Part shown: positions 24,435-32,098 of the stretch, one piece after another
Layout of the letters: each line of letters opens with the position of its first letter
Position numbering within the stretch: position 1 is the stretch's first letter
Source: an uncultured Oscillospiraceae bacterium
GTDB taxonomy: Bacteria > Bacillota > Clostridia > Oscillospirales > Oscillospiraceae
Direction of reading: 5' to 3'
Assembly: GCA_910587785.1 (NCBI GenBank)
Contig: CAJUOA010000014.1
Coordinates: 1-43,606 of the forward strand
DNA: 43,606 nt
Translations under genes and position numbers: made by a program
Notes under the pieces: model-generated
The model's database searches: none
What the model was told of the DNA's origin: nothing
The model's input: only the letters and a program-made list of their open reading frames with translations

Positions 24435-25559
24435 ATGAAAAAACTGGGCTTTGGCATGATGCGCCTGCCCCTTCCGGACCCCAAGGAGCAGGGAACGGTG
24501 GACATGGAGCAGGTCTGCAAGATGGTGGACACCTTCCTGGAGCGGGGATATACCTATTTCGACACCGCGTACATGTACCACGCCGGGCAGAGCGAGATCA
24601 CGGCCCGGGAGGCTCTGGTGAAGCGCCACAGCCGGGACAGCTTCACCCTGGCGACGAAGATGCCCCTCATGCGCTTCAAGGACGGCGGCACCAAGGCCGG
24701 CCAGGACGCGGTCTTCCACGAGCAGCTGGAGAAATGCGGGGTGGAGTACTTTGATTACTACCTGCTCCACAACATCAACAAGACAAGCTATGAGACGGCC
24801 AAGCGGCTGGACACCTTCGCTTACCTCCAGGAGCAGAAGGCGGCGGGGAAGATTCGCCACTTGGGCTTCTCCTTCCATGACAAGGCGGACTTCCTGGACG
24901 AGGTCCTGACCGCCCACCCGGAGGTGGAGTTCGTCCAGATCCAGCTCAACTATCTGGACTGGGAGGACGAGCGGGTGCAGTCCCGCAAGTGCTATGAGAC
25001 CATCGTCCGCCACGGGAAGAAGGTGGTGGTCATGGAGCCGGTGAAGGGCGGCAAGCTTGCCGCCGTGCCGGAGGAGGCCGCGGCACTTATGAAGGAAGCC
25101 CATCCCGACTGGTCCCCCGCCTCCTGGGCAATCCGCTTTGCGGCGGGACTGGATCAGGTGATGATGGTCCTCAGCGGGATGAGCAGCATGGAGCAGCTGC
25201 TGGACAACACCGGCTATATGCAGGACCCCGCGCCCCTCACGGCGGAGGAGGTGAAGCTCCTGGAGCGCTCGGCGGAGATCATCAGCGCCCTGCCCGCCGT
25301 GGCCTGCACGGCCTGCCGGTATTGCGTGGACGGGTGTCCGCAGAAGATTGATATCCCGGAGTACTTCGCCCTCTACAACGGGGACCAGGAGGCTCTGCGG
25401 AAGGGGCTCACGCCCAGTAAGGCGGCGTATGAAAAGCTCGCCGCCAATGGGGGCAGGGCGTCGGACTGCGTGGCGTGCCGTCAGTGCGAGGGGGCGTGTC
25501 CCCAGCATCTGCCGATCGTCAATTGGCTCAGCCGCGTGAAGAGCACCTACGAGGGATAA
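24435..25559 (+). CDS. Aldo-keto reductase with C-terminal 2x[4Fe-4S] ferredoxin domain
   Basis: The 374-residue protein joins an AKR TIM barrel to an iron-sulfur tail. The AKR tetrad is visible as DTAYMYH (Asp, Tyr), ATKMPL (Lys) and YYLLHNI (His). The tail has two CxxCxxC...CP clusters: CTACRYCVDGCP and CVACRQCEGACP. Members are common in anaerobic Clostridia and probably couple carbonyl reduction to ferredoxin or flavin electrons; the substrate is unknown. AGGAGG precedes the ATG at 24435. It is a single-gene unit between a promoter and a terminator. Confidence 0.92.
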   Translation: MKKLGFGMMRLPLPDPKEQGTVDMEQVCKMVDTFLERGYTYFDTAYMYHAGQSEITAREALVKRHSRDSFTLATKMPLMRFKDGGTKAGQDAVFHEQLEKCGVEYFDYYLLHNINKTSYETAKRLDTFAYLQEQKAAGKIRHLGFSFHDKADFLDEVLTAHPEVEFVQIQLNYLDWEDERVQSRKCYETIVRHGKKVVVMEPVKGGKLAAVPEEAAALMKEAHPDWSPASWAIRFAAGLDQVMMVLSGMSSMEQLLDNTGYMQDPAPLTAEEVKLLERSAEIISALPAVACTACRYCVDGCPQKIDIPEYFALYNGDQEALRKGLTPSKAAYEKLAANGGRASDCVACRQCEGACPQHLPIVNWLSRVKSTYEG

Positions 25560-25565
25560 GGGAAA

Positions 25566-25598
25566 CGCCTGGGGGCTGATGCCTCCAGGCGCTTTTTC
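25566..25598 (+). terminator. Terminator of the aldo-keto reductase gene
   Basis: An 11-bp stem (CGCCTGGGGGC with GCCTCCAGGCG, one G-T pair, loop TGAT) is followed by CTTTTTC. It touches the end of the convergent SdpI-family gene. Confidence 0.88.
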
Positions 25599-25983
25599 AT
25601 GAGGGCTGTATCCGGTTCCCGTCTTTGTCAAAAGTCTTTTTCAGGGCAAGCTCTACGGGGAAGAGGGTCCCAACCATGACAACGGTCTGAACGATGCAGA
25701 CCGCGGTGCCTGCCGCGCTGACGGTGCCGATGTCTTTTCCCAGGAAAAAGAGCATGGCAATCACAGACGCCGCCAGGAGGACTTTTCCGCATTGGACCCA
25801 GAGCTGTCCGCAAAAGCTGTGGGCAAAGGTCCAGGTGTCCTGGTTTTTCATGGACATCGTAGTCCGGTAACCAAAAAACGGGTTGATCTTTTGGGGGGCG
25901 CTCTTCAAAAAGCGCTTTCCAAATCCAATCATGCACGCCGGGACCAGCAGGTCCATAGCTAACATAAAGAGCCAATACAGCAT
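25597..25983 (-). CDS. SdpI-family membrane protein
   Basis: The 128-residue protein has three membrane segments and the SdpI-family signature INPFFGYRTTMSMKNQDTWTFAH between the first two. The family includes the immunity protein against the SdpC killing factor in Bacillus, but most members, including stand-alone ones like this, have no known partner. No toxin gene is adjacent. The ATG at 25983 has GGAGG 7 bases upstream; a longer frame reaching into the promoter is rejected. Confidence 0.82.
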   Translation of the reverse strand: MLYWLFMLAMDLLVPACMIGFGKRFLKSAPQKINPFFGYRTTMSMKNQDTWTFAHSFCGQLWVQCGKVLLAASVIAMLFFLGKDIGTVSAAGTAVCIVQTVVMVGTLFPVELALKKTFDKDGNRIQPS

Positions 25984-26011
25984 AGAAGCACCTCCTCCAG
26001 TGTTTGCCTTT

Positions 26012-26040
26012 ATTATAGAGAAGTTCTCTTTCAAAAGCAA
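26012..26040 (-). promoter_or_regulatory. Promoter of the SdpI-family gene
   Basis: On the minus strand TTGCTT (26035-26040), 17 bp and a consensus TATAAT (26012-26017) lie about 30 bp upstream of the start codon. It is back to back with the recQ promoter. Confidence 0.7.
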
Positions 26041-26048
26041 GAGGAGCG

Positions 26049-26076
26049 TTGAAAAATAAATGATTTCTGCTATAAT
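26049..26076 (+). promoter_or_regulatory. Promoter of recQ
   Basis: TTGAAA (26049-26054), a 16-bp spacer and consensus TATAAT (26071-26076) precede recQ by 60 bp. Confidence 0.7.
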
Positions 26077-26136
26077 AGGAGAAACAGGTCCGGCGGCGCA
26101 CCGCCGGGGACTACAGAGAAGGATGTTTCAGAAGGA

Positions 26137-27981
26137 ATGGACAAGTATTCTGTACTCAAGCAGTATTTTGGACATGGCGCGTTCCGTCCGGGGCAGGAGC
26201 AGCTGGTGGACGGCGTCCTTGCGGGGCGGGACGTGCTGGGGGTGATGCCCACGGGCGGGGGGAAGTCGCTGTGCTATCAGGTACCGGCACTGCTTCTGCC
26301 GGGGACGGCGCTGGTGGTGTCGCCGCTGATCTCGCTGATGCAGGACCAGGTGGCGGCACTGCGGGGAGCGGGAGTTGCGGCGGCTTTTTTGAACAGCTCT
26401 TTGACCTCGGAGCAGTTTATCGACACCTGCCGTGAGATTCGGCGGGGGGCTTACCGGCTGATCTACGTGGCGCCGGAGCGGCTGGAGAATGAGTATTTCG
26501 CCTCCATGGCGCAGGGGCTGGAAATCTCGCTGGTGGCGGTGGATGAGGCGCACTGCGTGTCCCAATGGGGGCAGGACTTCCGGCCAAGTTATCTGAAAAT
26601 TGCGGAATTTATCGGGAAACTGCCTAAAAGGCCGCCTGTTGCCGCCTTTACCGCCACCGCTACGGCCCGGGTCCGGGAGGATATCGCGCAGCTGCTCGGG
26701 TTAAGGGACCCGGTGAGCGTGGTGACGGGCTTTGACCGGGCGAATCTCTTTTTTGAAGTCCGGCGTCCCAAACAGAAGCTGCCTGCAGTCTCTGCCCTGG
26801 TGCAGGAGCGGCGGGGGAAGAGCGGGATCATCTACTGCGCCACGCGGGCGAAGGTGGAGCAGGTGTGCGCGGCCCTGATCGAGGAGGGGGTCTCGGCGAC
26901 GCGGTATCACGCGGGGCTCAGCGAGGAGGAGCGGACGGGGAACCAGAATGATTTTCAATTCGACCGCTGTCCGGTGATGGTGGCGACCAACGCGTTTGGC
27001 ATGGGGATCGACAAGTCCAATGTGAGTTTTGTGATCCATTACAATATGCCCAAGAATCTGGAGAGCTACTATCAGGAGGCCGGGCGTGCGGGACGGGATG
27101 GGGAGGCGGCGGAGTGCATTTTGCTGTACTCCGCCGGGGATGTGGTCACGGCGAAGATGCTCCTGGAGCGCAGTAATGAGCGGGAGAAGGGGTTTGACAC
27201 TTTGGAACAGGACCTGCGGCTGCTGGACGCTATGGTGGGATACTGTAAGACCACAAACTGTCTGAGGGGGTATCTGCTGGATTATTTTGGGCAGGGGCAT
27301 GGGGAGCGCTGTGAGAACTGCGGCAACTGCCGCAGTCTGTATGTGGAGCTGAATATCACCAGGCAGGCGCAGATGATCTTGTCCTGTATCAAGCGGGTGA
27401 AGGATCTTTTAGGGTACTATGTGGGTCCGGCGCTGATTATCCAGGTCCTGCGGGGGAGTAAGAATCAGAGGATCAGGGAGCTGGGACTGGAGAGGCTGTC
27501 TACGTATGGTATCCTGCCGGAGGCACGGGAGAAGGTACAAAGTTACATCGAATGTCTGGAGGCGGGAGGATATGTGTATGTGGAGAAGGAGCACTCGACG
27601 CTCCGGCCCACCCGGGAGGCGGGGCAGGTGCTGTTTCATGGGCAAGAGGTGATGATGATGGCGCGGGCGCAGTGTGAGGTACCGTCCGCGCCTCCGACAC
27701 GGGAGAGGAAACGGCTGGAGACTTCAGTCCAGGTCCTGGACGGAGAGCAGAGCGGGCTTTTGGACCGGCTGAAGGCGGCGAGGAACAAGCTTGCGCAGGA
27801 GGAGAATGTACCGGCGTATATTGTGTTTTCCAACGCGACGCTGGCGGATATGGCGGCGAAGTCGCCGAGGAGTTTGGAGGCGTTTTTAGAGGTTTCAGGA
27901 GTTGGACGGGTGAAGGCGTCGAAGTATGGGAAGTATTTTTTGGATGTGATCGAGGAGTATTATGGGGATAGAGGGCGATAA
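26137..27981 (+). CDS. recQ: ATP-dependent DNA helicase RecQ
   Basis: The 614-residue protein has the complete RecQ layout: Q-motif FRPGQEQ, Walker A TGGGKS, motif II DEAH, motif VI QEAGRAGRDG, a RecQ zinc-binding/winged-helix domain with CKTTNC and CENCGNC, and a C-terminal HRDC domain (about residues 535-614). It unwinds DNA 3' to 5' in recombination and fork repair. It has its own promoter and is the last gene before a 340-bp gene-free stretch. Confidence 0.95.
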   Translation: MDKYSVLKQYFGHGAFRPGQEQLVDGVLAGRDVLGVMPTGGGKSLCYQVPALLLPGTALVVSPLISLMQDQVAALRGAGVAAAFLNSSLTSEQFIDTCREIRRGAYRLIYVAPERLENEYFASMAQGLEISLVAVDEAHCVSQWGQDFRPSYLKIAEFIGKLPKRPPVAAFTATATARVREDIAQLLGLRDPVSVVTGFDRANLFFEVRRPKQKLPAVSALVQERRGKSGIIYCATRAKVEQVCAALIEEGVSATRYHAGLSEEERTGNQNDFQFDRCPVMVATNAFGMGIDKSNVSFVIHYNMPKNLESYYQEAGRAGRDGEAAECILLYSAGDVVTAKMLLERSNEREKGFDTLEQDLRLLDAMVGYCKTTNCLRGYLLDYFGQGHGERCENCGNCRSLYVELNITRQAQMILSCIKRVKDLLGYYVGPALIIQVLRGSKNQRIRELGLERLSTYGILPEAREKVQSYIECLEAGGYVYVEKEHSTLRPTREAGQVLFHGQEVMMMARAQCEVPSAPPTRERKRLETSVQVLDGEQSGLLDRLKAARNKLAQEENVPAYIVFSNATLADMAAKSPRSLEAFLEVSGVGRVKASKYGKYFLDVIEEYYGDRGR

Positions 27982-28184
27982 GAAGGGCAGACTCGCCCGC
28001 ACCGTGCCGGTGGTCCGGCAGACCTCAAAAGAAGCGTGCTTGCAGGAGGCGAACCCAACGAAGAAGACCGAAGGGCAAGGGAGTGGCGGCGGAGATTCGG
28101 CTGCCATCGGCCCAGGAGAGTGATTGGGGAAAAGAGTCTACCAGATCGTAGCGTAACTAAAAACCCCCGTAATGAAGGAAGATT
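27982..28184. other. Gene-free stretch downstream of recQ
   Basis: About 200 bases between recQ and the hairpin at 28185 hold no convincing coding region on either strand. A short minus-strand frame here has atypical composition and no ribosome site. The stretch is purine-rich and contains small GC hairpins only. I see no recognised RNA motif. Confidence 0.6.
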
Positions 28185-28216
28185 CTCAAGAAACTACGTT
28201 TCTTGAGCGGTTTTTT
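28185..28216 (+). terminator. Rho-independent terminator
   Basis: CTCAAGAAAC-TAC-GTTTCTTGAG is a perfect 10-bp hairpin followed by CGG and six T residues. It directly joins the repeat that starts at 28210. Confidence 0.88.
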
Positions 28217-28270
28217 GGTGACTTTTTGTCCGCACAAAAAGTCACCGGGGTCCGGGGCGCGCAGCCCCGG
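28210..28270 (+). repeat. Intergenic double-hairpin repeat, copy 2
   Basis: This is the second copy of the unit at 1-63, nearly identical through the T-run, the 13-bp GGTGACTTTTTGT stem and GGGGTCCGGGGC, then diverging in the second hairpin loop. It precedes the RCC1-SLH gene by 50 bp. Confidence 0.85.
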
Positions 28271-28320
28271 GACTAGAGGTCAGAACCAACTATCGAAAAA
28301 GCGCAAAAAGGAGCGGACCA

Positions 28321-30246
28321 ATGAAGCGTATCGCAACAATGATAATCATGATCCTGTGTTTGAGCATCGCGGCGCCGCCTCCGGCGGGGGCCTCTGCGCT
28401 GGGGGAGGCGGCGCCGGCCGCAGTCTCCGCCGCCAATGGGCATATGGCTCTGCTGGACGGGAGCGGGAACGTCTGGACCTGGGGCCGCAACGACTACGGC
28501 CAACTGGGAAACGGGACATTGGAGAACGTCTCCGCGCCGGTGAAGGCGCTGGAGGGCGCTGTGGCGGTCTCCGCAAGCGAGCGGACCACCGCCGCCGTAA
28601 AGGCGGACGGTACGCTCTGGATGTGGGGCAGTAACTACCACGGGCAGCTGGGTACCGGCAAAACAGGGGATAAAAACATCTATGGCGGAGAAAACGAGGA
28701 CTACGCCTCCGACCACTTCGTGGCTTTCACGCCGGTAAAGGTGCTGGAGAACGTGAAGTCCGTGACAGCGGACAGCGTCTGTACCGCCGCGATCCGGACA
28801 GACGGCACGCTCTGGATGTGGGGGGACAACCAGTACGGCCGCATCGGCAACGGCGGGGCCGGTACGGATACGGACCGCTATGGCTGGGTCTACCAGCGCA
28901 CGCCTGTGGAGGTGCTGGAGGACGTCTCCAGCGTGACCATCGGGGCGGACGCCAACGCGGTGGCCGCCATCAAGACGGATGGTACCCTCTGGATGTGGGG
29001 GAACAACTGCTGCGGTCAGCTGGGCAGCGGCGGAACAGGGGACAAGACATACGTGGACGAGGATTCCGGCGCGGTGGTGCCTTATCAGACCACGCCGGTG
29101 CAGGTGCTGGAGGACGTGGCCGCAGTGGCCCTGGGGACCAAGCACACCGCCGCCGTGAAGACGGACGGGAGCCTCTGGACCTGGGGCGAAAACACCTGCG
29201 GACAGCTGGGCACCGGCGGTACGGAGGACTCCAACGTCCCGGTGAAGGTGATGGAGGGCGTGGCCTCCGTCTATCTGGGCTGGAACTGGACCGCCGCCGT
29301 GAAGACGGACGGCACCCTCTGGACCTGGGGCTGGAACTGGTATGGACAGCTGGGCAATGGTACGGAGGAGGACGCCCACAGCCCTGTGCAGGTGCTGGAG
29401 GGCGTGGACGCTGTTGGCGGGAGCCGGGACTGCGCCGCGGCGCTGAAGACGGACGGCACTCTCTGGACCTGGGGCTGGAACTACTACGGACAGCTGGGCA
29501 GTGGTAGAGAGGAACATATCCTGAAGCCGGTGCGGGTGCTGGAGGGCGTGGACGCGGCGGGCTTCTGCCAGCAGTCCGCCGCCGCCGTGAAGACGGACGG
29601 GAGCCTCTGGACCTGGGGCTGGAACTATTACGGACAGCTTGGCACCGGGAATTTCGAGAGCGCCTCCGCCCCGGCAAAGGTGCTCGAGAGCGTCTCCGAC
29701 GTCCGGCCCGCCCCGGCGCAGGAGGCCCCGGCGGGACCCTTCTCGGACGTGCACCGGAGCGACTACTTCTGCGAGCCGGTGCTCTGGGCCGTGGCCTGCC
29801 GGATCACCAACGGCGTCACGGACACCACCTTTGCCCCCCGCCAGACCTGCACCAACGCCCAGATCCTCACCTTCCTCTGGCGGGCCATGGGAGAGCCGGA
29901 GCCGGAGGGGGAGGACCCCTTCACCAATGTCCCGGAAACGGCCTACTACGCCAAGGCGGCCCGGTGGGCCTGGGAGGAGGGCATGGTAGAGCCCGGCGTC
30001 TTCGAGGCGGACATCCCCTGCACCCGGGGCATGACCGTCTCCTACCTGTGGCAGGCCGCCGGACGGCCCATGCCGGGGGCCTTCGCCAACTTCTCGGACG
30101 TGCCGCCCACCTCCGCCTGCGCCACGGCGGTGGACTGGGCGGTGGAGAAGGAGATTACCAACGGCACGGGGGACGGCCTCTTCTCCCCGGAGGAGACCTG
30201 CACCCGGGGACAGATCGCCGCCTTCCTCTACCGGGACCTGGGCTGA
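28321..30246 (+). CDS. Secreted RCC1-repeat protein with C-terminal SLH domains
   Basis: The 641-residue protein has a signal peptide (about residues 1-27), then eight RCC1-type repeats of roughly 45-60 residues sharing A-x-K-T-D-G-T-L-W-x-W-G-x-N-x-x-G-Q-L-G, which should form a seven- or eight-bladed beta-propeller, and three S-layer-homology domains (from FSDVHRSDYF near residue 476 to the end). SLH domains anchor proteins to pyruvylated secondary cell-wall polymers, so it is displayed at the surface. The repeats give strong internal similarity at the DNA level. AAGGAG stands upstream of the ATG. The ligand of the propeller is unknown. Confidence 0.92.
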   Translation: MKRIATMIIMILCLSIAAPPPAGASALGEAAPAAVSAANGHMALLDGSGNVWTWGRNDYGQLGNGTLENVSAPVKALEGAVAVSASERTTAAVKADGTLWMWGSNYHGQLGTGKTGDKNIYGGENEDYASDHFVAFTPVKVLENVKSVTADSVCTAAIRTDGTLWMWGDNQYGRIGNGGAGTDTDRYGWVYQRTPVEVLEDVSSVTIGADANAVAAIKTDGTLWMWGNNCCGQLGSGGTGDKTYVDEDSGAVVPYQTTPVQVLEDVAAVALGTKHTAAVKTDGSLWTWGENTCGQLGTGGTEDSNVPVKVMEGVASVYLGWNWTAAVKTDGTLWTWGWNWYGQLGNGTEEDAHSPVQVLEGVDAVGGSRDCAAALKTDGTLWTWGWNYYGQLGSGREEHILKPVRVLEGVDAAGFCQQSAAAVKTDGSLWTWGWNYYGQLGTGNFESASAPAKVLESVSDVRPAPAQEAPAGPFSDVHRSDYFCEPVLWAVACRITNGVTDTTFAPRQTCTNAQILTFLWRAMGEPEPEGEDPFTNVPETAYYAKAARWAWEEGMVEPGVFEADIPCTRGMTVSYLWQAAGRPMPGAFANFSDVPPTSACATAVDWAVEKEITNGTGDGLFSPEETCTRGQIAAFLYRDLG

Positions 30247-30306
30247 AGCGGCGGGAGGCCGATTGTTAAGATTTCGTGAAATATGCAAAAACCGGGCAGA
30301 AAGCCC

Positions 30307-30335
30307 TTGAATCCCTGGGTGGAGTGTGCTATACT
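30307..30335 (+). promoter_or_regulatory. Promoter of the putative OLE RNA
   Basis: TTGAAT (30307-30312), a 17-bp spacer and TATACT (30330-30335) place a transcription start near 30342, exactly where the closing helix of the predicted RNA begins. Confidence 0.75.
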
Positions 30336-30341
30336 GATTTC

Positions 30342-31000
30342 GCTAAACGACGGCGCAGTATCCTAGTCAGATCTGCCGCTTCCGAAGGAGGACCTAAAAA
30401 GCCTTCAAAGGGCATAGCTGTGAAACCCCTGGTGCCTGCTGCTTACGCCCAGTTTGGGGTGGGTGCTGGGAGGGAAGCGCGGACTCCCCGCGCTTGCGGA
30501 TTCAGGGCGTTCCCCAATGGCATGGGGAAGCCGACCCTGCTTTCGTGGAGACCTGTTTTTGTGCATGGGCGTACTCCCTTTTGTGGTAATTTCGACCTGT
30601 GTACGACTCAGGGTAGAAACCTGCAATGCGGTGCTACCCGGCCTTTGAGCCGTGAACGCTGTGTGCAGATGTAGCCTGCCTTGCGTGGGTTTGGCGGATC
30701 GGAGAACGACCCAGTGTGCTCCCCGGCCAGGGAGCCGCTGCTATTGCTCCGTGAAACCCCGCCTGCAAAAGAGGCTAAGAAGCGGTTAGACTGTGGTGGA
30801 AAACGCCTAGGCTGTCGTCACTGGGCAGAAGAAGGATTGCAGTGCGGACTAAGTGGCAGTCGGGCAGCGCGGTGGGCAACGCCGCGCCGGGACGCTGAAA
30901 GGGAAACCGCCCGATCGGCAACGAGGGGTGTGCCCCGGGGAAATCCAGCCCGTACCTAAGCCGTAAGATTTACCTTTTTTGCTGCCGGCGTTTAGTTTTT
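30342..31000 (+). ncRNA. ole: Putative OLE RNA (ornate large extremophilic RNA)
   Basis: About 660 bases lack a credible gene but have a promoter, many GC hairpins and ends that pair with each other: CTAAACG (30343-30349) with CGTTTAG (30989-30995), continued by CGGC (30351-30354) with GCCG (30984-30987), followed by TTTTT. Size is close to the roughly 600 nt of known OLE RNAs. The next intact gene encodes an OapA-like membrane protein, then come dxs, tlyA, nadK, argR and recN, which is the known OLE neighbourhood. OLE RNA forms a membrane-bound ribonucleoprotein with OapA. I recognise it by synteny, size and architecture; I could not align it to the family consensus. Confidence 0.8.
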
Positions 31001-31015
31001 CAAAGGATAACGGCT

Positions 31016-31047
31016 GAGCCGTCCCGCTTGGCGGGGCGGCTCTTTTT
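31016..31047 (+). terminator. Terminator downstream of the putative OLE RNA
   Basis: GAGCCGTCCCGC and GCGGGGCGGCTC form a 12-bp stem (one wobble pair, loop TTG) followed by TTTTT. It would give a backup 3' end after the T-run at 30996-31000. Confidence 0.9.
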
Positions 31048-31049
31048 CG

Positions 31050-31078
31050 TTGACAGGGCCTGCTTTATGTGATAGCAT
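31050..31078 (+). promoter_or_regulatory. Promoter left in front of a gene remnant
   Basis: TTGACA (31050-31055), a 17-bp spacer and TAGCAT (31073-31078). It now precedes a broken gene and may instead drive oapA and dxs. Confidence 0.6.
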
Positions 31079-31111
31079 GGTCCGTAATACGAGAGAAAGG
31101 ACTGCCCCGTC

Positions 31112-31353
31112 ATGAAGAGACGTACGGTACGCTCCATTTATGGCGGCTCTGGATGCGGACCGGCAGTTCTTTCAGCCTGTACAGCCGTCTCGCCATCTCC
31201 AGCGCAAGCGAGCACAAGGACGGGGCCTGGGCCTTCCTGCGGACCCTGCTCCTGCCCAGCGGGACCCTTACCGGGGACAACTGCGACTATTTCCCCACCA
31301 ACAGGGCGGATTTCGAGAAGATGGCGGAGCTCTGCATAGGGGAGGTTCAATAA
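31112..31353 (+). pseudogene. Deleted remnant of an extracellular solute-binding protein gene
   Basis: A start region with a ribosome site (GAGAAAGGA) and ATG at 31112, reading MKRRTVRSIYGG, is followed almost at once, in another frame, by what looks like the C-terminus of a family 1 sugar-binding protein: SLYSRLAISSASEHKDGAWAF, a YFPTNRADF segment and a stop at 31353. The central several hundred codons are missing. The simplest reading is an internal deletion with frameshift that kept promoter, start and tail. Family assignment of the tail is by recognition of the AISSxSxHKxxAW pattern. Confidence 0.6.
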
Positions 31354-31423
31354 AACGCGCACATCCCGCTTCGCGGCGGGTGGGCATACATCAAACAAAA
31401 AAAGAAAGTGAGGAGAATACTGC

Positions 31424-32020
31424 TTGGACACAGGAGACAGTAGTAAGAAAAAACCGGAGAAGAACGGAAAAAAAAGGGAGGAGAAGAAGGAAAAGAAGCC
31501 CGGGCGATTGCGCTGGCCCATCCAGGTGTTCTGCATTTCAGTGGTCCTCTCGGCGGTGCTGTCCTTCGCCTCGGAGGAGGCGCTGGACGGGGCCGGCTTG
31601 GCCATGGCCTTTGTGGTGCTGGTCTGCTTCATCCTGATGGGCATCATCTTCGACATCATCGGCGTGGCCGTCACGGCGGCGGACGAGCGGCCCTTCCACT
31701 CCATGGCCGCCCGCAAGACCCCCGGCGCCCGGCAGGCTCTGCACCTCATCCGCAGGGCCAACCAGGTCTCCAGCTTCTGCAACGACGTGGTGGGCGACAT
31801 CTGCGGCATCATCAGCGGCTCTACCGCCGCCATCATCGTCACCCGGCTCCAGCAGGCGCTGAACCTGCGCTCTGTGGCCATCTCTCTTGCCATCACCGCT
31901 CTTGTCTCCGGCCTCACCATCGGCGGTAAGGCCATCGGCAAGACCTTCGCGATCGATAAGAGCACTGCCGTCCTCCAGATTGTTGGGCGGATTATGTGCT
32001 TGTTTTCAAGGAAAAAATAA
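31424..32020 (+). CDS. oapA: OLE-associated membrane protein OapA
   Basis: The 198-residue protein has a Lys-rich N-terminal tail (about residues 8-30), two hydrophobic segments (about 32-50 and 60-85), a loop with VTAADERPFHSMAARK, and a second membrane pair (about 122-140 and 150-170). The middle part recalls the DUF21 membrane domain of CorC/CNNM magnesium transporters, a resemblance reported for OapA. Known OapA binds OLE RNA and carries it to the membrane, with effects on ethanol, cold and magnesium tolerance. It starts at TTG with AGGAGA 7 bases upstream. Identity rests on size, topology and position between the RNA and dxs. Confidence 0.8.
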   Translation: MDTGDSSKKKPEKNGKKREEKKEKKPGRLRWPIQVFCISVVLSAVLSFASEEALDGAGLAMAFVVLVCFILMGIIFDIIGVAVTAADERPFHSMAARKTPGARQALHLIRRANQVSSFCNDVVGDICGIISGSTAAIIVTRLQQALNLRSVAISLAITALVSGLTIGGKAIGKTFAIDKSTAVLQIVGRIMCLFSRKK

Positions 32021-32025
32021 TGGAG

Positions 32026-32075
32026 CGGCAGCCATACTTTTTTCTTTTTGAAAAAAGAAAAAAGTATGGCTGCCG
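32026..32075 (+). repeat. Perfect 24-bp-stem T/A-tract hairpin between oapA and dxs
   Basis: CGGCAGCCATAC followed by a T-rich tract pairs perfectly over 24 bp with its complement, with only GA in the centre (32050-32051). It begins 5 bp after the oapA stop and ends 23 bp before the dxs start. It could terminate or attenuate transcription into dxs. Similar T-tract hairpins occur at 35812 and 36560. Confidence 0.85.
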
Positions 32076-32098
32076 GAAAACAAAACGAGGTGACCATC

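Noticed and set aside
28590..29660. Tandem direct repeats resembling a CRISPR or minisatellite
   Set aside because: They are coding repeats of the RCC1 propeller, with variable spacing and no spacer structure.
28273..30288. Long minus-strand open frame (671 codons) opposite the RCC1-SLH gene
   Set aside because: It mirrors the repetitive, GC-rich codons of the RCC1 gene, has no start signals or domain, and the plus strand has a signal peptide, repeats and SLH domains.
30454..30959. Several short open frames in the OLE region
   Set aside because: No ribosome sites, Arg/Pro-rich random-like composition, and overlap with a region that has RNA-type promoter, closing helix and terminators.
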